The notes under the pieces were generated by a model. It searched no databases, was not told the origin of the DNA, and was given only the letters and a program-made list of their open reading frames with translations. The position numbers and the translations under genes are program-made. This document shows, piece by piece, positions 1 to 7,955 of a stretch of DNA of 64,000 bases. Within the stretch, counting starts at the first letter, position 1. Every line of letters begins with the position of its first letter. The stretch comes from Allofournierella massiliensis. GTDB taxonomy: Bacteria > Bacillota > Clostridia > Oscillospirales > Ruminococcaceae. The stretch spans positions 1 through 64,000 of the forward strand of contig NZ_SLUM01000010.1 in assembly GCF_004345265.1 (NCBI RefSeq). Reading direction: 5' to 3'.

Positions 1-56
1 TACCAGCATTTTTATCCCCCCACACTATTATACCGCTTTCTTTTCCTCAATACGAG

Positions 57-84
57 AAAAAGGCCACCTTTCGGTGACCTTTTT
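57..84. terminator. Bidirectional intrinsic terminator
   Basis: A hairpin with arms at 57-68 and 73-84 (one internal mismatch, TTTC loop) is flanked by A5 on the left and T5 on the right. It could end transcription from either side. The gene to the left lies outside the window. Confidence 0.7.
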
Positions 85-94
85 CGACAGGCTG

Positions 95-129
95 AGAAGG
101 AGCCCGCCGGTTAACGGCGGGCTCCTTCT
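95..129. other. Strong GC-rich hairpin without U-tract
   Basis: Two perfectly complementary 15-nt arms (95-109 and 115-129) surround a 5-nt loop. No T-run follows on either strand, so it is not a standard terminator. It may reinforce the preceding terminator or protect a transcript end. Confidence 0.45.
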
Positions 130-153
130 GCCTGCAGTGTTGGAAAGCCTGAT

Positions 154-183
154 TTGACAGGAAGAAAGAACCGTTGCTATAAT
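154..183 (+). promoter_or_regulatory. Sigma-A promoter of the rfbD-like operon
   Basis: TTGACA at 154-159 and TATAAT at 178-183 are separated by 18 nt. Transcription would start near 190, about 70 nt before the rfbD-like start codon. Confidence 0.75.
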
Positions 184-190
184 AAAAAGG

Positions 191-215
191 ATTGTATACG
201 ATAATTGTGTACAAT
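191..215. promoter_or_regulatory. Candidate GntR-type operator at the transcription start
   Basis: ATTGTATAC (191-199) and GTGTACAAT (207-215) form an inverted repeat with one mismatch and a 7-nt centre. It lies right after the -10 box, where a bound repressor would block initiation. GTATAC-type palindromes are typical of GntR-family sites, but no such regulator is encoded in the window. Confidence 0.45.
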
Positions 216-261
216 AGGCGGACAGGCGGCCCGCATACCAAACAGCGAAAGGAGCTTAGCG

Positions 262-1107
262 ATGCTGAAAGTATGGATCGCCGGTGCGGAAGGCCAGATC
301 GGCACGGCGATAAACGAAATCCTGGATCCTCTGGAAATGGAGACCTTCAACACCGACCGGGCTGAACTGGATATTACCAATACTGACGAGGTGCTCAGCT
401 TCGGCGAGATCAACCGGCCGGACGTGATCATCAACTGCGCGGCCATCACCGACATTGCCCTGTGTGAGCAGAACCCGGAGCTGGCCTATCGGGTCAACGC
501 GCTGGGCGCGCGCAATCTGAGCCTGGTGGCCCGTAAGGTGGGTGCCAAGATGGTTCAGCTCTCCACCGACGATGTGTTCGACGGCCATGCCGAAAAGCCT
601 TACAGTGAATTCGACGATACCAATCCCCAGACCGTATACGGTGCGTCCAAGCGGGCGGGCGAGAACTATGTGAAGGAGTTCACCCACAAGCATTTCATCC
701 TCCGCAGCAGCTGGGTGTACGGAAAGGGCAACAACTTTGTGAACGGGGTGCTGGCCGCGGCCCGGCAGGGCGAAAGCCTGAGCGTGCCTCAGGATCAGTA
801 CGGCAGCCCCACCAGCGCAAAGGATCTGGCCCGGCTGATTCTGCATCTGATCCACACCAACGAGTACGGTACCTATCATGCCACCTGCAAGGGCGTGTGC
901 AGCCGGTACGAGTTTGCCCGGGAGATCCTGCGTCAGGCAGGGCTGCAGGGGCAGCTGCGCGCCGCGGCCACCGGCGAGGCCGAGCATTATCTGGCCCGCC
1001 CGGCCTATGCTGTGCTGGACAATTTCATTTTGCGGATCATTGATCTGTACGAGATGCCCGACTGGCAGGCATCGCTGACGGAATATCTGAACGAAAGGGA
1101 GGGCTGA
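262..1107 (+). CDS. rfbD: dTDP-4-dehydrorhamnose reductase-like NAD(P)-dependent sugar-nucleotide reductase
   Basis: The 281-residue protein is an extended short-chain dehydrogenase of the RmlD/RfbD family, which reduces dTDP-4-keto-rhamnose to dTDP-rhamnose. The N-terminal Rossmann motif is GAEGQIG (residues 8-14), STDDVFDG follows near residue 101, and the catalytic YxxxK is YGASK near 126-130. An in-frame ATG exists upstream at 205, but AAAGGAG ends about 9 nt before 262, which sets the start there. No rfbA/B/C neighbours are present, so the substrate is inferred from the family only. It probably shares a transcript with the symporter that starts 1 nt after its stop codon. Confidence 0.8.
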   Translation: MLKVWIAGAEGQIGTAINEILDPLEMETFNTDRAELDITNTDEVLSFGEINRPDVIINCAAITDIALCEQNPELAYRVNALGARNLSLVARKVGAKMVQLSTDDVFDGHAEKPYSEFDDTNPQTVYGASKRAGENYVKEFTHKHFILRSSWVYGKGNNFVNGVLAAARQGESLSVPQDQYGSPTSAKDLARLILHLIHTNEYGTYHATCKGVCSRYEFAREILRQAGLQGQLRAAATGEAEHYLARPAYAVLDNFILRIIDLYEMPDWQASLTEYLNEREG

Positions 1108-1108
1108 G

Positions 1109-2389
1109 ATGGAGCGCGGCTTGAAGAAAACAAAAAAGATGGGTTTGACCACCCGCATTTTCATTGCACTGCTGGCGGGTGTTATCTTTGGCGTGGCACT
1201 GTGCTATCTGGTGCCGGACGGCTCCTTCAAGAATGATATTCTTGTGGAGGGCGTGCTGTATGTGGTGGGCCAGGGCTTCATCCGGCTGATGAAGATGCTG
1301 GTGGTGCCGCTGGTGTTCTGCTCCATCGTGTGCGGCAGCATGTCCATTGGTGACACCAAAAAGCTGGGTACCGTGGGTGTGCGCAGTCTGATCTTCTACC
1401 TGTGCACCACCGCCTGTGCGGTCACGGTGGCTCTGCTGGTGGGCAACCTGCTGAACCCCGGTGTGGGGCTGGATCTGAGCGTGCTGCAGAGCACCAATAC
1501 CCAGGTGGAAAGCATGCAGGCCACATCGCTCACCGAGACGCTGCTCAACATCATTCCGGACAATCCCATCGGCGCGCTGGCCAAGGGCGAGATGCTGCAG
1601 ATCATTCTGTTCGCCCTGATTGTGGGCGTGATTCTGGCGAAGCTGGGCGAGCGGGCCGAAACCGTGGGCAGCTTTTTCAGCCAGTTCAACGACGTGATGA
1701 TGGAAATGACCATGATGGTTATGTCGCTGGCTCCGGTGGGCGTGTTCTGCCTGATCTCCCGCACCTTTGCCACCATCGGCTTCAGCGCCTTTCTGCCGCT
1801 GGCAAAATACATGGTGGCGGTGTTCCTGGCGCTGGGCATCCAGTGCTTTGTGGTCTACCTGAGCATGCTGAAGCTGTTCACCGGGCTGAACCCCATCAAG
1901 TTCATCAAGAACTTCTTCCCGGTCATGGCCTTTGCCTTCTCCACGGCCACCTCCAATGCCACCATTCCTCTGTCCATTGATACGCTGGCCAAAAAGATGG
2001 GTGTGTCCAAGCGAATCTCCTCCTTCACCATCCCTCTGGGTGCCACCATCAACATGGACGGCACCTCCATCATGCAGGGCGTGGCGGTGGTGTTCGCGGC
2101 CCAGGCCTTCGGCATCCATCTGGATATGATGGATTATATCACCGTGATCGGCACTGCCACCCTGGCGTCGGTGGGCACGGCGGGCGTGCCCAGCGTTGGT
2201 CTGGTTACCCTGACCATGGTGTTCAACTCGGTGGGTCTGCCGGTGGAGGCCATCGGCCTGATCATGGGCATCGACCGCATTCTGGATATGACCCGCACCG
2301 CGGTGAACATCACCGGCGACGCGGTGTGCACCACCATTGTGGCCCATCAGAACAAGGCGCTGGACAAATCCGTGTTTGAGCGTTCCTGA
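1109..2389 (+). CDS. Dicarboxylate/amino acid:cation symporter (DAACS, GltP/GltT-like)
   Basis: This 426-residue membrane protein imports a dicarboxylate or acidic/neutral amino acid with Na+ or H+. Family signatures are present: SNATIPLS near residue 281, the NMDGTS substrate/cation-binding motif near 313, and DRILDMTRTAVNITGD near 385. Several hydrophobic helices precede the two re-entrant-loop regions. The start is 1 nt past the rfbD-like stop, with GGGAGG overlapping the end of that gene, so translation is probably coupled. The family cannot separate glutamate, aspartate, serine or fumarate as substrate. Confidence 0.9.
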   Translation: MERGLKKTKKMGLTTRIFIALLAGVIFGVALCYLVPDGSFKNDILVEGVLYVVGQGFIRLMKMLVVPLVFCSIVCGSMSIGDTKKLGTVGVRSLIFYLCTTACAVTVALLVGNLLNPGVGLDLSVLQSTNTQVESMQATSLTETLLNIIPDNPIGALAKGEMLQIILFALIVGVILAKLGERAETVGSFFSQFNDVMMEMTMMVMSLAPVGVFCLISRTFATIGFSAFLPLAKYMVAVFLALGIQCFVVYLSMLKLFTGLNPIKFIKNFFPVMAFAFSTATSNATIPLSIDTLAKKMGVSKRISSFTIPLGATINMDGTSIMQGVAVVFAAQAFGIHLDMMDYITVIGTATLASVGTAGVPSVGLVTLTMVFNSVGLPVEAIGLIMGIDRILDMTRTAVNITGDAVCTTIVAHQNKALDKSVFERS

Positions 2390-2468
2390 AAGCGGCGCGG
2401 GGCAGCCGGGGCTGCAAAGCAGTTTCGGCGCAGACTGGACGCGCTGAAAGCCGAAAGAGAGGTTTCGT

Positions 2469-3152
2469 ATGATTCAGGCAATTTTTTGTGATTTTTACGG
2501 CACGCTTGTGCCGGAATACGGCCCCGCCTCTTACGAGGTGATCCGGCGCGTCTGCGAAAGCGGCAGCGAAAAGAACCCGAAGGCAGTGGTTGCCGCCTGG
2601 TGGAAACGCTACGGCGAAAAGCAGCAGGCGGCCTGGGGGGATACCTTCCGCACCCAGTATGAACTGGCGCTGGAAAGCTATCAGGAATTGCTGGAAGAGT
2701 ATCATTCCAGCGAGGATGCGAAAGCGCTGTGCGATAAAATGGCCGAGCACTGGGCCGCGCCGGGCCTGTGTGAGGGCGCTGCGGAGTTTATGTCCGGGTG
2801 CGGTCTGCCGGTCTGGCTGGTGACCAACAGCGATACCGGATATGTGGAGCAGGCGGTGCGCCAGTGCGGTATTGTTCCGGCGGGCATCGTCACCAGCGAG
2901 ATGGCCCGTTGCCCCAAGCCTCATCCGGGCATCTATCAGCTGGCGCTTGAGCTGTCGGGCCTTGCCCCGGATCAGGTGGTGCACATTGGCGATTCGCTGC
3001 AGGGCGACGCACTGGGCCCGGCGAAGCTGGGCATCCGTACCATCTGGCTGAATACCGAGGGCCGGCCGGTGCCGCAGGGCGTTACCGCGGCCGCAAGCCT
3101 TGCCGATGCGCTGGAGATTCTGCGCGGCTGGCAGCAGGCGGAAAAGCAGTAA
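2469..3152 (+). CDS. HAD-superfamily hydrolase (phosphatase-like)
   Basis: The 227-residue protein is a haloacid-dehalogenase-like hydrolase. Motif I is DFYGT at residues 8-12, motif II is VTNSD near 119, and motif IV is HIGDSLQGD near 170. In motif I the usual second Asp (DxDGT) is Tyr10, as in some L-2-haloacid-dehalogenase-like and YjjG-like members. A helical cap fits residues 20-95. It lies 79 nt after the symporter without a terminator between, so it may be the third gene of the operon. The substrate is unknown. Confidence 0.8.
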   Translation: MIQAIFCDFYGTLVPEYGPASYEVIRRVCESGSEKNPKAVVAAWWKRYGEKQQAAWGDTFRTQYELALESYQELLEEYHSSEDAKALCDKMAEHWAAPGLCEGAAEFMSGCGLPVWLVTNSDTGYVEQAVRQCGIVPAGIVTSEMARCPKPHPGIYQLALELSGLAPDQVVHIGDSLQGDALGPAKLGIRTIWLNTEGRPVPQGVTAAASLADALEILRGWQQAEKQ

Positions 3153-3160
3153 AAAAGAAT

Positions 3161-3207
3161 GCCTCCGGGCGGATTCCTAGTGTTGGGAAACCGCCCGGAG
3201 GCATTTG
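3161..3207. terminator. Bidirectional terminator between HAD hydrolase and mscS
   Basis: Perfect 12-nt arms at 3161-3172 and 3191-3202 have an A-rich left flank and a T-rich right flank. It sits between convergent genes. Confidence 0.8.
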
Positions 3208-3215
3208 TTTTCCGG

Positions 3216-4316
3216 TCAGGCCCGAGGCGCGGAGGCCGGGGCTTTTTCGATGTAAACGCTGGTGGAGGGGAAGGCGAAGCTGCATCCGTTTTTGTATACC
3301 AGATCCATCAGATCCAGATTGATGGCTTCCTGAATCTTCAAAAACTCAGCCAGCGCGCCGGTGGTGGTGTAGAACTGAATCAGAATATCGATGCTGGAAG
3401 CGCCGAAGCCGGTCAGCTGCACCCGGATGGTGTCCTTGTGCACATCCTCCCGGGCGGCCAGCATGGCGCGGATGTCGGCCATCAGGCTCTCCAACTGGCT
3501 GCGGGTGGTATCGTAGGTGACGCCAAGGCTGAACTTGGCAAGCCGGCGGTTGATCTGGCTGTAGTTGATCATGGCATTGCTCACCAGAATGCTGTTGGGA
3601 ATCACCAGAACCGAGTCGTTCAGCTGGCGAATACGGGTGGAACGGAAAGCAATATCCTCCACCTCGCCCTCACCGGCGGAGCACCAGATCCAGTCGCCAA
3701 TGGCAAAGGGTTTTTCAAAAATAACCACAAGCCCGCCAAAGAAGTTGGTGGCATAATCCTTGGCTGCCAGAGAAAGAGTCAGGCCTACAATGCCCAGGCT
3801 GGTGATCAGGCTGCCCACCGGGAAGCCCAGCTCCTGCAGCAGCATCAGAATGGCGAATACCAGAATGGTGCCCTTGAGAACTTTGTTCAGAAAGTTGGCA
3901 ACGGTGTTGTCCACATCCAGGTCCAGCTTGCCCCGCACATCGTGGAAGAGCACCGGCCCCAGGTCGCTGCTGCCGATCAGGCCCCAGGCCAGCAGGCAGA
4001 TCATGGTTACCCGCAGCAGCTTGCTCATCAGGCTGGTCAGAGCGCCGCCCAGGTCTGCGGGCAGGGGAAGCAGAGCGCAGGCCAGGAAGATGCCAGTGGT
4101 CCATACCGCCACCGGTGCCGGGCGGGAAAAGCCCTTGGCCAGCACATAGGGGCCCTTCTTTTCCTTTTTGTTTAAAAGGTTCATCAGCCAGGGCATGATC
4201 TTGTGGCGCACAAGCCGACTGATCAGGTAAGATACAACGAACACAATCAGACTGATAACCAGCTGAAAGAGCGCGCCGTCGGTGTTCAGGATATATTCTG
4301 TGATTTTTTCGATCAT
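3216..4316 (-). CDS. Mechanosensitive ion channel family protein (MscS-type)
   Basis: The 366-residue membrane protein has N-terminal helices, then the MscS pore and beta domain with the segment FFGGLVVIFEKPFAIGDWI and the following RSTRIR stretch. MscS channels open on membrane tension to release solutes during hypo-osmotic shock. The start at 4316 is preferred over an in-frame ATG at 4379 because AGGAC lies 13 nt upstream of the former and the latter has no ribosome-binding site. The gene stands alone between a shared terminator and the divergent ribU promoter. Confidence 0.85.
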   Translation of the reverse strand: MIEKITEYILNTDGALFQLVISLIVFVVSYLISRLVRHKIMPWLMNLLNKKEKKGPYVLAKGFSRPAPVAVWTTGIFLACALLPLPADLGGALTSLMSKLLRVTMICLLAWGLIGSSDLGPVLFHDVRGKLDLDVDNTVANFLNKVLKGTILVFAILMLLQELGFPVGSLITSLGIVGLTLSLAAKDYATNFFGGLVVIFEKPFAIGDWIWCSAGEGEVEDIAFRSTRIRQLNDSVLVIPNSILVSNAMINYSQINRRLAKFSLGVTYDTTRSQLESLMADIRAMLAAREDVHKDTIRVQLTGFGASSIDILIQFYTTTGALAEFLKIQEAINLDLMDLVYKNGCSFAFPSTSVYIEKAPASAPRA

Positions 4317-4447
4317 AGCAGTGATCCGTCCTGTTGAATTTTTTATCCCGTGCAGATTGTCGAACACGGGTACATTCATAGTATATCACACACCCCGCTT
4401 TCAAAAAAGTTATATGCAGCTTTTGCAAAACAAAATTCACAAAACAC

Positions 4448-4476
4448 TTGCATTTTTCAGCGGGCACGCATATAAT
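4448..4476 (+). promoter_or_regulatory. Promoter of the FMN riboswitch/ribU transcript
   Basis: TTGCAT (4448-4453) and TATAAT (4471-4476) are separated by 17 nt. The start site would be near 4483, just before the riboswitch. Confidence 0.75.
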
Positions 4477-4493
4477 AATGCTTAAGAAAGCAG

Positions 4494-4606
4494 TTTCAGG
4501 GCGGGGTGAAATTCCCCACCGGCGGTATAGCCCGCGACCATCCGGTGTTTCCGGGTGCTGATCTGGTGCAATTCCAGAGCCGACGGTATAGTCCGGATGA
4601 AAGAAA
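4494..4606 (+). promoter_or_regulatory. FMN riboswitch (RFN element)
   Basis: The region carries the conserved RFN core: AGGGCGGGGTGAAATTCCCC at 4498, CCGGCGGTATAGCCCGCGA, then GATCTGGTGCAATTCCAGAG, GCCGACGGTATAGTCCGGAT and the closing GAAAGAAAC. RFN elements bind FMN and switch off riboflavin synthesis or uptake genes. The terminator directly downstream indicates control by transcription termination of ribU. Confidence 0.95.
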
Positions 4607-4629
4607 CGGCAGCGTTTAGGTTTGTTGTT

Positions 4630-4675
4630 CGCCCTTTTGCAGGTGTATTCCATCTGCAAAGGGGCGTTTTGTTTT
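4630..4675 (+). terminator. Riboswitch-controlled terminator before ribU
   Basis: Arms CGCCCTTTTGCAG (4630-4642) and CTGCAAAGGGGCG (4654-4666) form a stem followed by TTTTGTTTT. As it sits between the FMN aptamer and the gene, it is the likely expression platform. Confidence 0.85.
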
Positions 4676-4746
4676 ACCTGCCGGGCAACACACTGGGGCC
4701 GACTTTCCAAAATATGTTGGGCAATATGCCCGGGAGGAAAATGATT

Positions 4747-5382
4747 ATGACAACCGCAAAAACCGCTGAACCCACCACCATGGCCCGCTCTACCCGGCGG
4801 GTACGCAACATGACCGTTACCGCCATGCTGTCTGCTGTGGCGGCCGTGCTCATGTTCTTTGATTTCAGCCTGCCCATGTTCATTCCCAGCTTCGTGAAGA
4901 TGGATATTTCCGAGCTGCCCGCCCTGCTGGCCGCTTTCAGCATGGGCCCCGTGTCCGGCGTGGTGGTCTGCCTGGTGAAGAACATTCTGGCCGCCATCTT
5001 CCACGGCTCCACCGGCGGCATCGGCGAGGTGTGCAACTTTTTGCTGGGTGCAGCCTTTGTGGGCAGCGCCGGCGTGATCTACAAATACAAAAAGACCCGT
5101 ATGGGCGCGGTAATCGCCGCTCTGGTGGGCTCTGTGGTCATGGCTGTGATCTCTGTGCCGGTGAACTACTTTTTGAGCTACCCGGTTTACAGCGCCATGT
5201 TCGGCGGCATCGACCTGATCATCGACGCTTACCGTGCCCTGCGCCCCAGCGTGAACGGCCTGCTGGAATGCCTGCTGATCTTCAACATGCCCTTTACTCT
5301 GGTCAAGGGACTGATCGTTTCGCTGATCACCTTCCTGATCTACAAGCCCCTCAGCCCGGTGCTGCACGGCCGTAACCGGTAA
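4747..5382 (+). CDS. ribU: Riboflavin ECF transporter substrate-binding S component (RibU)
   Basis: The 211-residue protein has about six hydrophobic helices and an ECF S-component pattern, with FVKMDISELPALLAAF near residue 50 and a conserved GxxSGVVVCLVKN region. RibU binds riboflavin and pairs with shared EcfA/EcfT modules, none of which are in the window. GGAGG at 4733-4737 is 9 nt from the ATG at 4747 but only 3 nt from the in-frame ATG at 4741, so 4747 is chosen. The FMN riboswitch upstream independently supports riboflavin as substrate. Confidence 0.92.
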   Translation: MTTAKTAEPTTMARSTRRVRNMTVTAMLSAVAAVLMFFDFSLPMFIPSFVKMDISELPALLAAFSMGPVSGVVVCLVKNILAAIFHGSTGGIGEVCNFLLGAAFVGSAGVIYKYKKTRMGAVIAALVGSVVMAVISVPVNYFLSYPVYSAMFGGIDLIIDAYRALRPSVNGLLECLLIFNMPFTLVKGLIVSLITFLIYKPLSPVLHGRNR

Positions 5383-5390
5383 AGAAGTGC

Positions 5391-5419
5391 TTGACAGACC
5401 CTTTTGGGTGTGTTATAGT
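5391..5419 (+). promoter_or_regulatory. Promoter of the SAM-I riboswitch/metK transcript
   Basis: TTGACA (5391-5396) and TATAGT (5414-5419) are separated by 17 nt. The promoter begins 8 nt after the ribU stop codon, so metK has its own transcript. Confidence 0.85.
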
Positions 5420-5442
5420 ATGTCTCGAAAATTGAATAGCAA

Positions 5443-5534
5443 CTTATCAAGAGTGACGGAGGGAACAGGCCCTGTGAAGTCCGGCAACCTGCATGATGCA
5501 AGGTGCCAAATCCTGCGGGAAACCGAAAGATAAG
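5443..5534 (+). promoter_or_regulatory. SAM-I riboswitch (S-box)
   Basis: P1 is formed by CTTATC (5443-5448) and GATAAG (5529-5534). Conserved core segments follow in order: AGAGTGACGGAGGGA, CCGGCAACCTGCATGATGCA, AGGTGCCAAATCCTGCGGGA and CCGAAAGATAAG. S-boxes bind S-adenosylmethionine and shut off methionine/SAM genes, which fits metK downstream. Confidence 0.95.
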
Positions 5535-5541
5535 CGTAACG

Positions 5542-5577
5542 GCGCTCAAAGGCTTTCGGGCCTTTGGGCGCTTTTTG
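5542..5577 (+). terminator. SAM-controlled terminator before metK
   Basis: An 11-bp stem (5542-5552 with 5561-5571) closes an 8-nt loop and is followed by TTTTTG. Its place right after the aptamer makes it the expression platform. Confidence 0.88.
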
Positions 5578-5651
5578 TTGCAGTTTCCGGCAAGTTGCTT
5601 TTCAGCCAAATCCTGCGCTTTGGGCGCATACAAACCAAGGAGGGCAACACC

Positions 5652-6797
5652 ATGCCGAAATGTTTCTTTACTTCTGAATCCGTAACCGAGGGCCATCCCG
5701 ACAAAATCTGCGACCAGATCAGTGACGCTGTGCTGGACGCCATTCTGGAAAAGGATCCCAATGCCCGCGTGGCCTGCGAGACCACCTGCTCCACCGACCT
5801 CGTGCATGTGATGGGCGAGATCACCACCAGCTGCTATGTGGATATTCAGACCATTGCCCGCAATGTGATCCGGGACATTGGCTACACCCGCGCCAAGTAC
5901 GGCTTTGACGCCGACACCTGCGCCGTGCTGACCAACATCGACGAGCAGAGCCCGGACATTGCACTGGGCACCAACGATCAGGTGGGCGGCGCCGGCGATC
6001 AGGGCATGATGTTCGGTTATGCCTGCACCGAGACCCCCGAGCTGATGCCGCTGCCCATCAGTCTGGCCCACAAGCTGGCCAAGCGCCTGACCGAGGTGCG
6101 CAAGAACGGCCAGATGGCTTACCTGCGGCCGGACGGCAAGAGCCAGGTAACCGTGGAATACGACGACGGCAAGCCCGTGCGCGTGGATGCAGTGGTCATC
6201 TCCAGCCAGCACAGCCCGGATGTGGAGATGGAGCAGCTGCGCCGTGACGTGATGGAGCAGGTGATCCGCCCTGTGATTCCCGCTGAACTGCTGGACGAGA
6301 ACACCAAGTATTACATCAACCCCACCGGCCGTTTCGTGGTGGGCGGCCCGCAGGGTGACTCCGGCCTGACCGGCCGCAAGATCATTGTGGATACCTACGG
6401 CGGCTATGCCCGCCATGGCGGCGGCGCCTTCAGCGGTAAGGATCCCAGCAAGGTGGACCGCAGCGCTGCCTATGCCGCCCGCTGGGTTGCCAAGAACATC
6501 GTGGCTGCCGGTCTGGCGGAAAAGTGCGAGGTCCAGCTGGCCTACGCCATTGGCGTGGCCGAGCCGGTGAGCATTCTGGTGGATACCTTCGGTACCGGCA
6601 AGTACAACAGCGAGGAGCTGGAAGCCGCGGTGCGCAAGGTGTTCGATCTGCGCCCCGCCGCCATCATCAGCGCGCTGGAGCTGCGCAAGCCCGGCTACCG
6701 TGCGGTGGCTGCCTATGGCCACATGGGTCGTGAGGATCTGGGTGTAACCTGGGAGCGCACTGACCGGGTGGAGGCCCTGAAAGTCGCTCTGGCCTGA
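5652..6797 (+). CDS. metK: S-adenosylmethionine synthetase
   Basis: The 381-residue cytoplasmic enzyme makes SAM from methionine and ATP. Visible signatures are [20 protein letters not shown] at residues 6-25, [12 protein letters not shown] near 116, and [20 protein letters not shown] near 256, which holds the phosphate- and metal-binding residues. Length is close to the family norm of 380-400. The start follows AAGGAGGGCAACACC. The S-box upstream gives feedback control by the product. Confidence 0.97.
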   Translation: MPKCFFTSESVTEGHPDKICDQISDAVLDAILEKDPNARVACETTCSTDLVHVMGEITTSCYVDIQTIARNVIRDIGYTRAKYGFDADTCAVLTNIDEQSPDIALGTNDQVGGAGDQGMMFGYACTETPELMPLPISLAHKLAKRLTEVRKNGQMAYLRPDGKSQVTVEYDDGKPVRVDAVVISSQHSPDVEMEQLRRDVMEQVIRPVIPAELLDENTKYYINPTGRFVVGGPQGDSGLTGRKIIVDTYGGYARHGGGAFSGKDPSKVDRSAAYAARWVAKNIVAAGLAEKCEVQLAYAIGVAEPVSILVDTFGTGKYNSEELEAAVRKVFDLRPAAIISALELRKPGYRAVAAYGHMGREDLGVTWERTDRVEALKVALA

Positions 6798-6818
6798 TTC
6801 AATCCATACGCATAAAGA

Positions 6819-6860
6819 ACACCCGCCTGCCGGTAGTCTCCGGCGGGCGGGTGTCTTTTT
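6819..6860. terminator. Terminator between metK and the LysR gene
   Basis: 15-nt arms (6819-6833 and 6840-6854) form a GC-rich stem followed on the plus strand by CTTTTT. It separates convergent genes. Confidence 0.85.
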
Positions 6861-6862
6861 AA

Positions 6863-7762
6863 TTAAAGAGCTGCTCCGGCACAGGTTTCGGCGGCCTGTG
6901 TTACCGCCCGGGCCATCCGGGCCAGAAGCTCGGAGCGGGGGCTGCCCGGCAGGCAGACAAAGTGGAAGGGGCGCTCCAGCTGCAGATCCTCCAATTCCAT
7001 CACCTGCAGCCGGTTCTGCGCCAGCAGGCTCCGGGCGGCGGCCTCGTAGGCAAAGGTGATGCCCTTGCCCGCGGCCACAAGGCCCAGCAGGGTGGGAATG
7101 TGTTCGATCTCACACAGGCTCACATAGTCGGTCACCGCCAGATTATGCGCCCGGCATTCCCCTTCAAAAATATCCCGGGTACCGCTGCCGCTCTCCCGCA
7201 GAATCAGCGGGGCCTGCAGGGTATCCCGCAGGCGGCGAAACACCCGGTAGGGGCTGGTGGGGCTGCACAGGCCCACAAAACGGCTCACGAAAAAGGGGGA
7301 GTAGTCGTAGCGGCGATGGTCAAAGTTGCCTTCAATAAGAGCGAAGTCCAGCAGCCCGTTTTCCAGCTGTTCCAGCAGGGCATGGGTGTTCTGCTCCACC
7401 ATGTGGAACTGAATTTCCGGGAACTGATCCACCAGACGGGGCAGCACCGAGGGCATCAGTCCGTCCGCGATGGAAAGGGTGGCCCCGAAGCGCAGGGTGG
7501 GGGTGTCTGCCTGATGCATTTCCCGGGCAATCTGTTCATCCAGTGTGGCCAGACGGCGGCAAAGCTGGGCCAGACGCTGCCCCTGAGGGGTAAGAACAAG
7601 CCGCCGCCCTTCCTTCACGAACAGCTTCACACCGTAGGCTGTTTCCAGCGCCTTGATGTGCTGGCTTACAGCGGGCTGGGTCAGATGGAGCAGCTCGGCG
7701 CAGCGGGTTGTGCTCTGGCATTGCACCAGCAGCAAAAAGGTATGGAGCTTGGGATCCAGCAT
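6863..7762 (-). CDS. LysR-family transcriptional regulator (YeiE/CysL-like by context)
   Basis: This 299-residue regulator has an N-terminal winged helix-turn-helix (residues 1-60, including HLTQPAVSQHIKALETAYGV) and a LysR effector-binding domain. It is divergent from a YeiH-family gene 193 nt away. That arrangement is the same as yeiE-yeiH in enterobacteria, so the neighbouring exporter is its probable target. AGGAAG lies about 9 nt before the ATG. The inducer is not deducible from sequence. Confidence 0.88.
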   Translation of the reverse strand: MLDPKLHTFLLLVQCQSTTRCAELLHLTQPAVSQHIKALETAYGVKLFVKEGRRLVLTPQGQRLAQLCRRLATLDEQIAREMHQADTPTLRFGATLSIADGLMPSVLPRLVDQFPEIQFHMVEQNTHALLEQLENGLLDFALIEGNFDHRRYDYSPFFVSRFVGLCSPTSPYRVFRRLRDTLQAPLILRESGSGTRDIFEGECRAHNLAVTDYVSLCEIEHIPTLLGLVAAGKGITFAYEAAARSLLAQNRLQVMELEDLQLERPFHFVCLPGSPRSELLARMARAVTQAAETCAGAAL

Positions 7763-7813
7763 ACAATCACACTTCCTATAAATATAACTTATGAATTGGC
7801 GATAAATACTAAT

Positions 7814-7842
7814 TTGATTTTATATGAAATCGGCCGTATAAT
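7814..7842 (+). promoter_or_regulatory. Promoter of the YeiH-family gene
   Basis: TTGATT (7814-7819) and TATAAT (7837-7842) are separated by 17 nt. The AT-rich stretch 7770-7830 between the divergent genes is the natural place for LysR binding sites. A 9-bp stem (7857-7865 with 7876-7884) lies in the leader. Confidence 0.7.
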
Positions 7843-7955
7843 CAAGTGCGGGCAGAGAAATGTTGACATGCAAGGCAGCATTTCCCGGCGCCGGGCGGCG
7901 TGTAACAGCAGCCGCCTTCCGGAACCTGTAACTACGAAAGGAATGCGGCTATATT

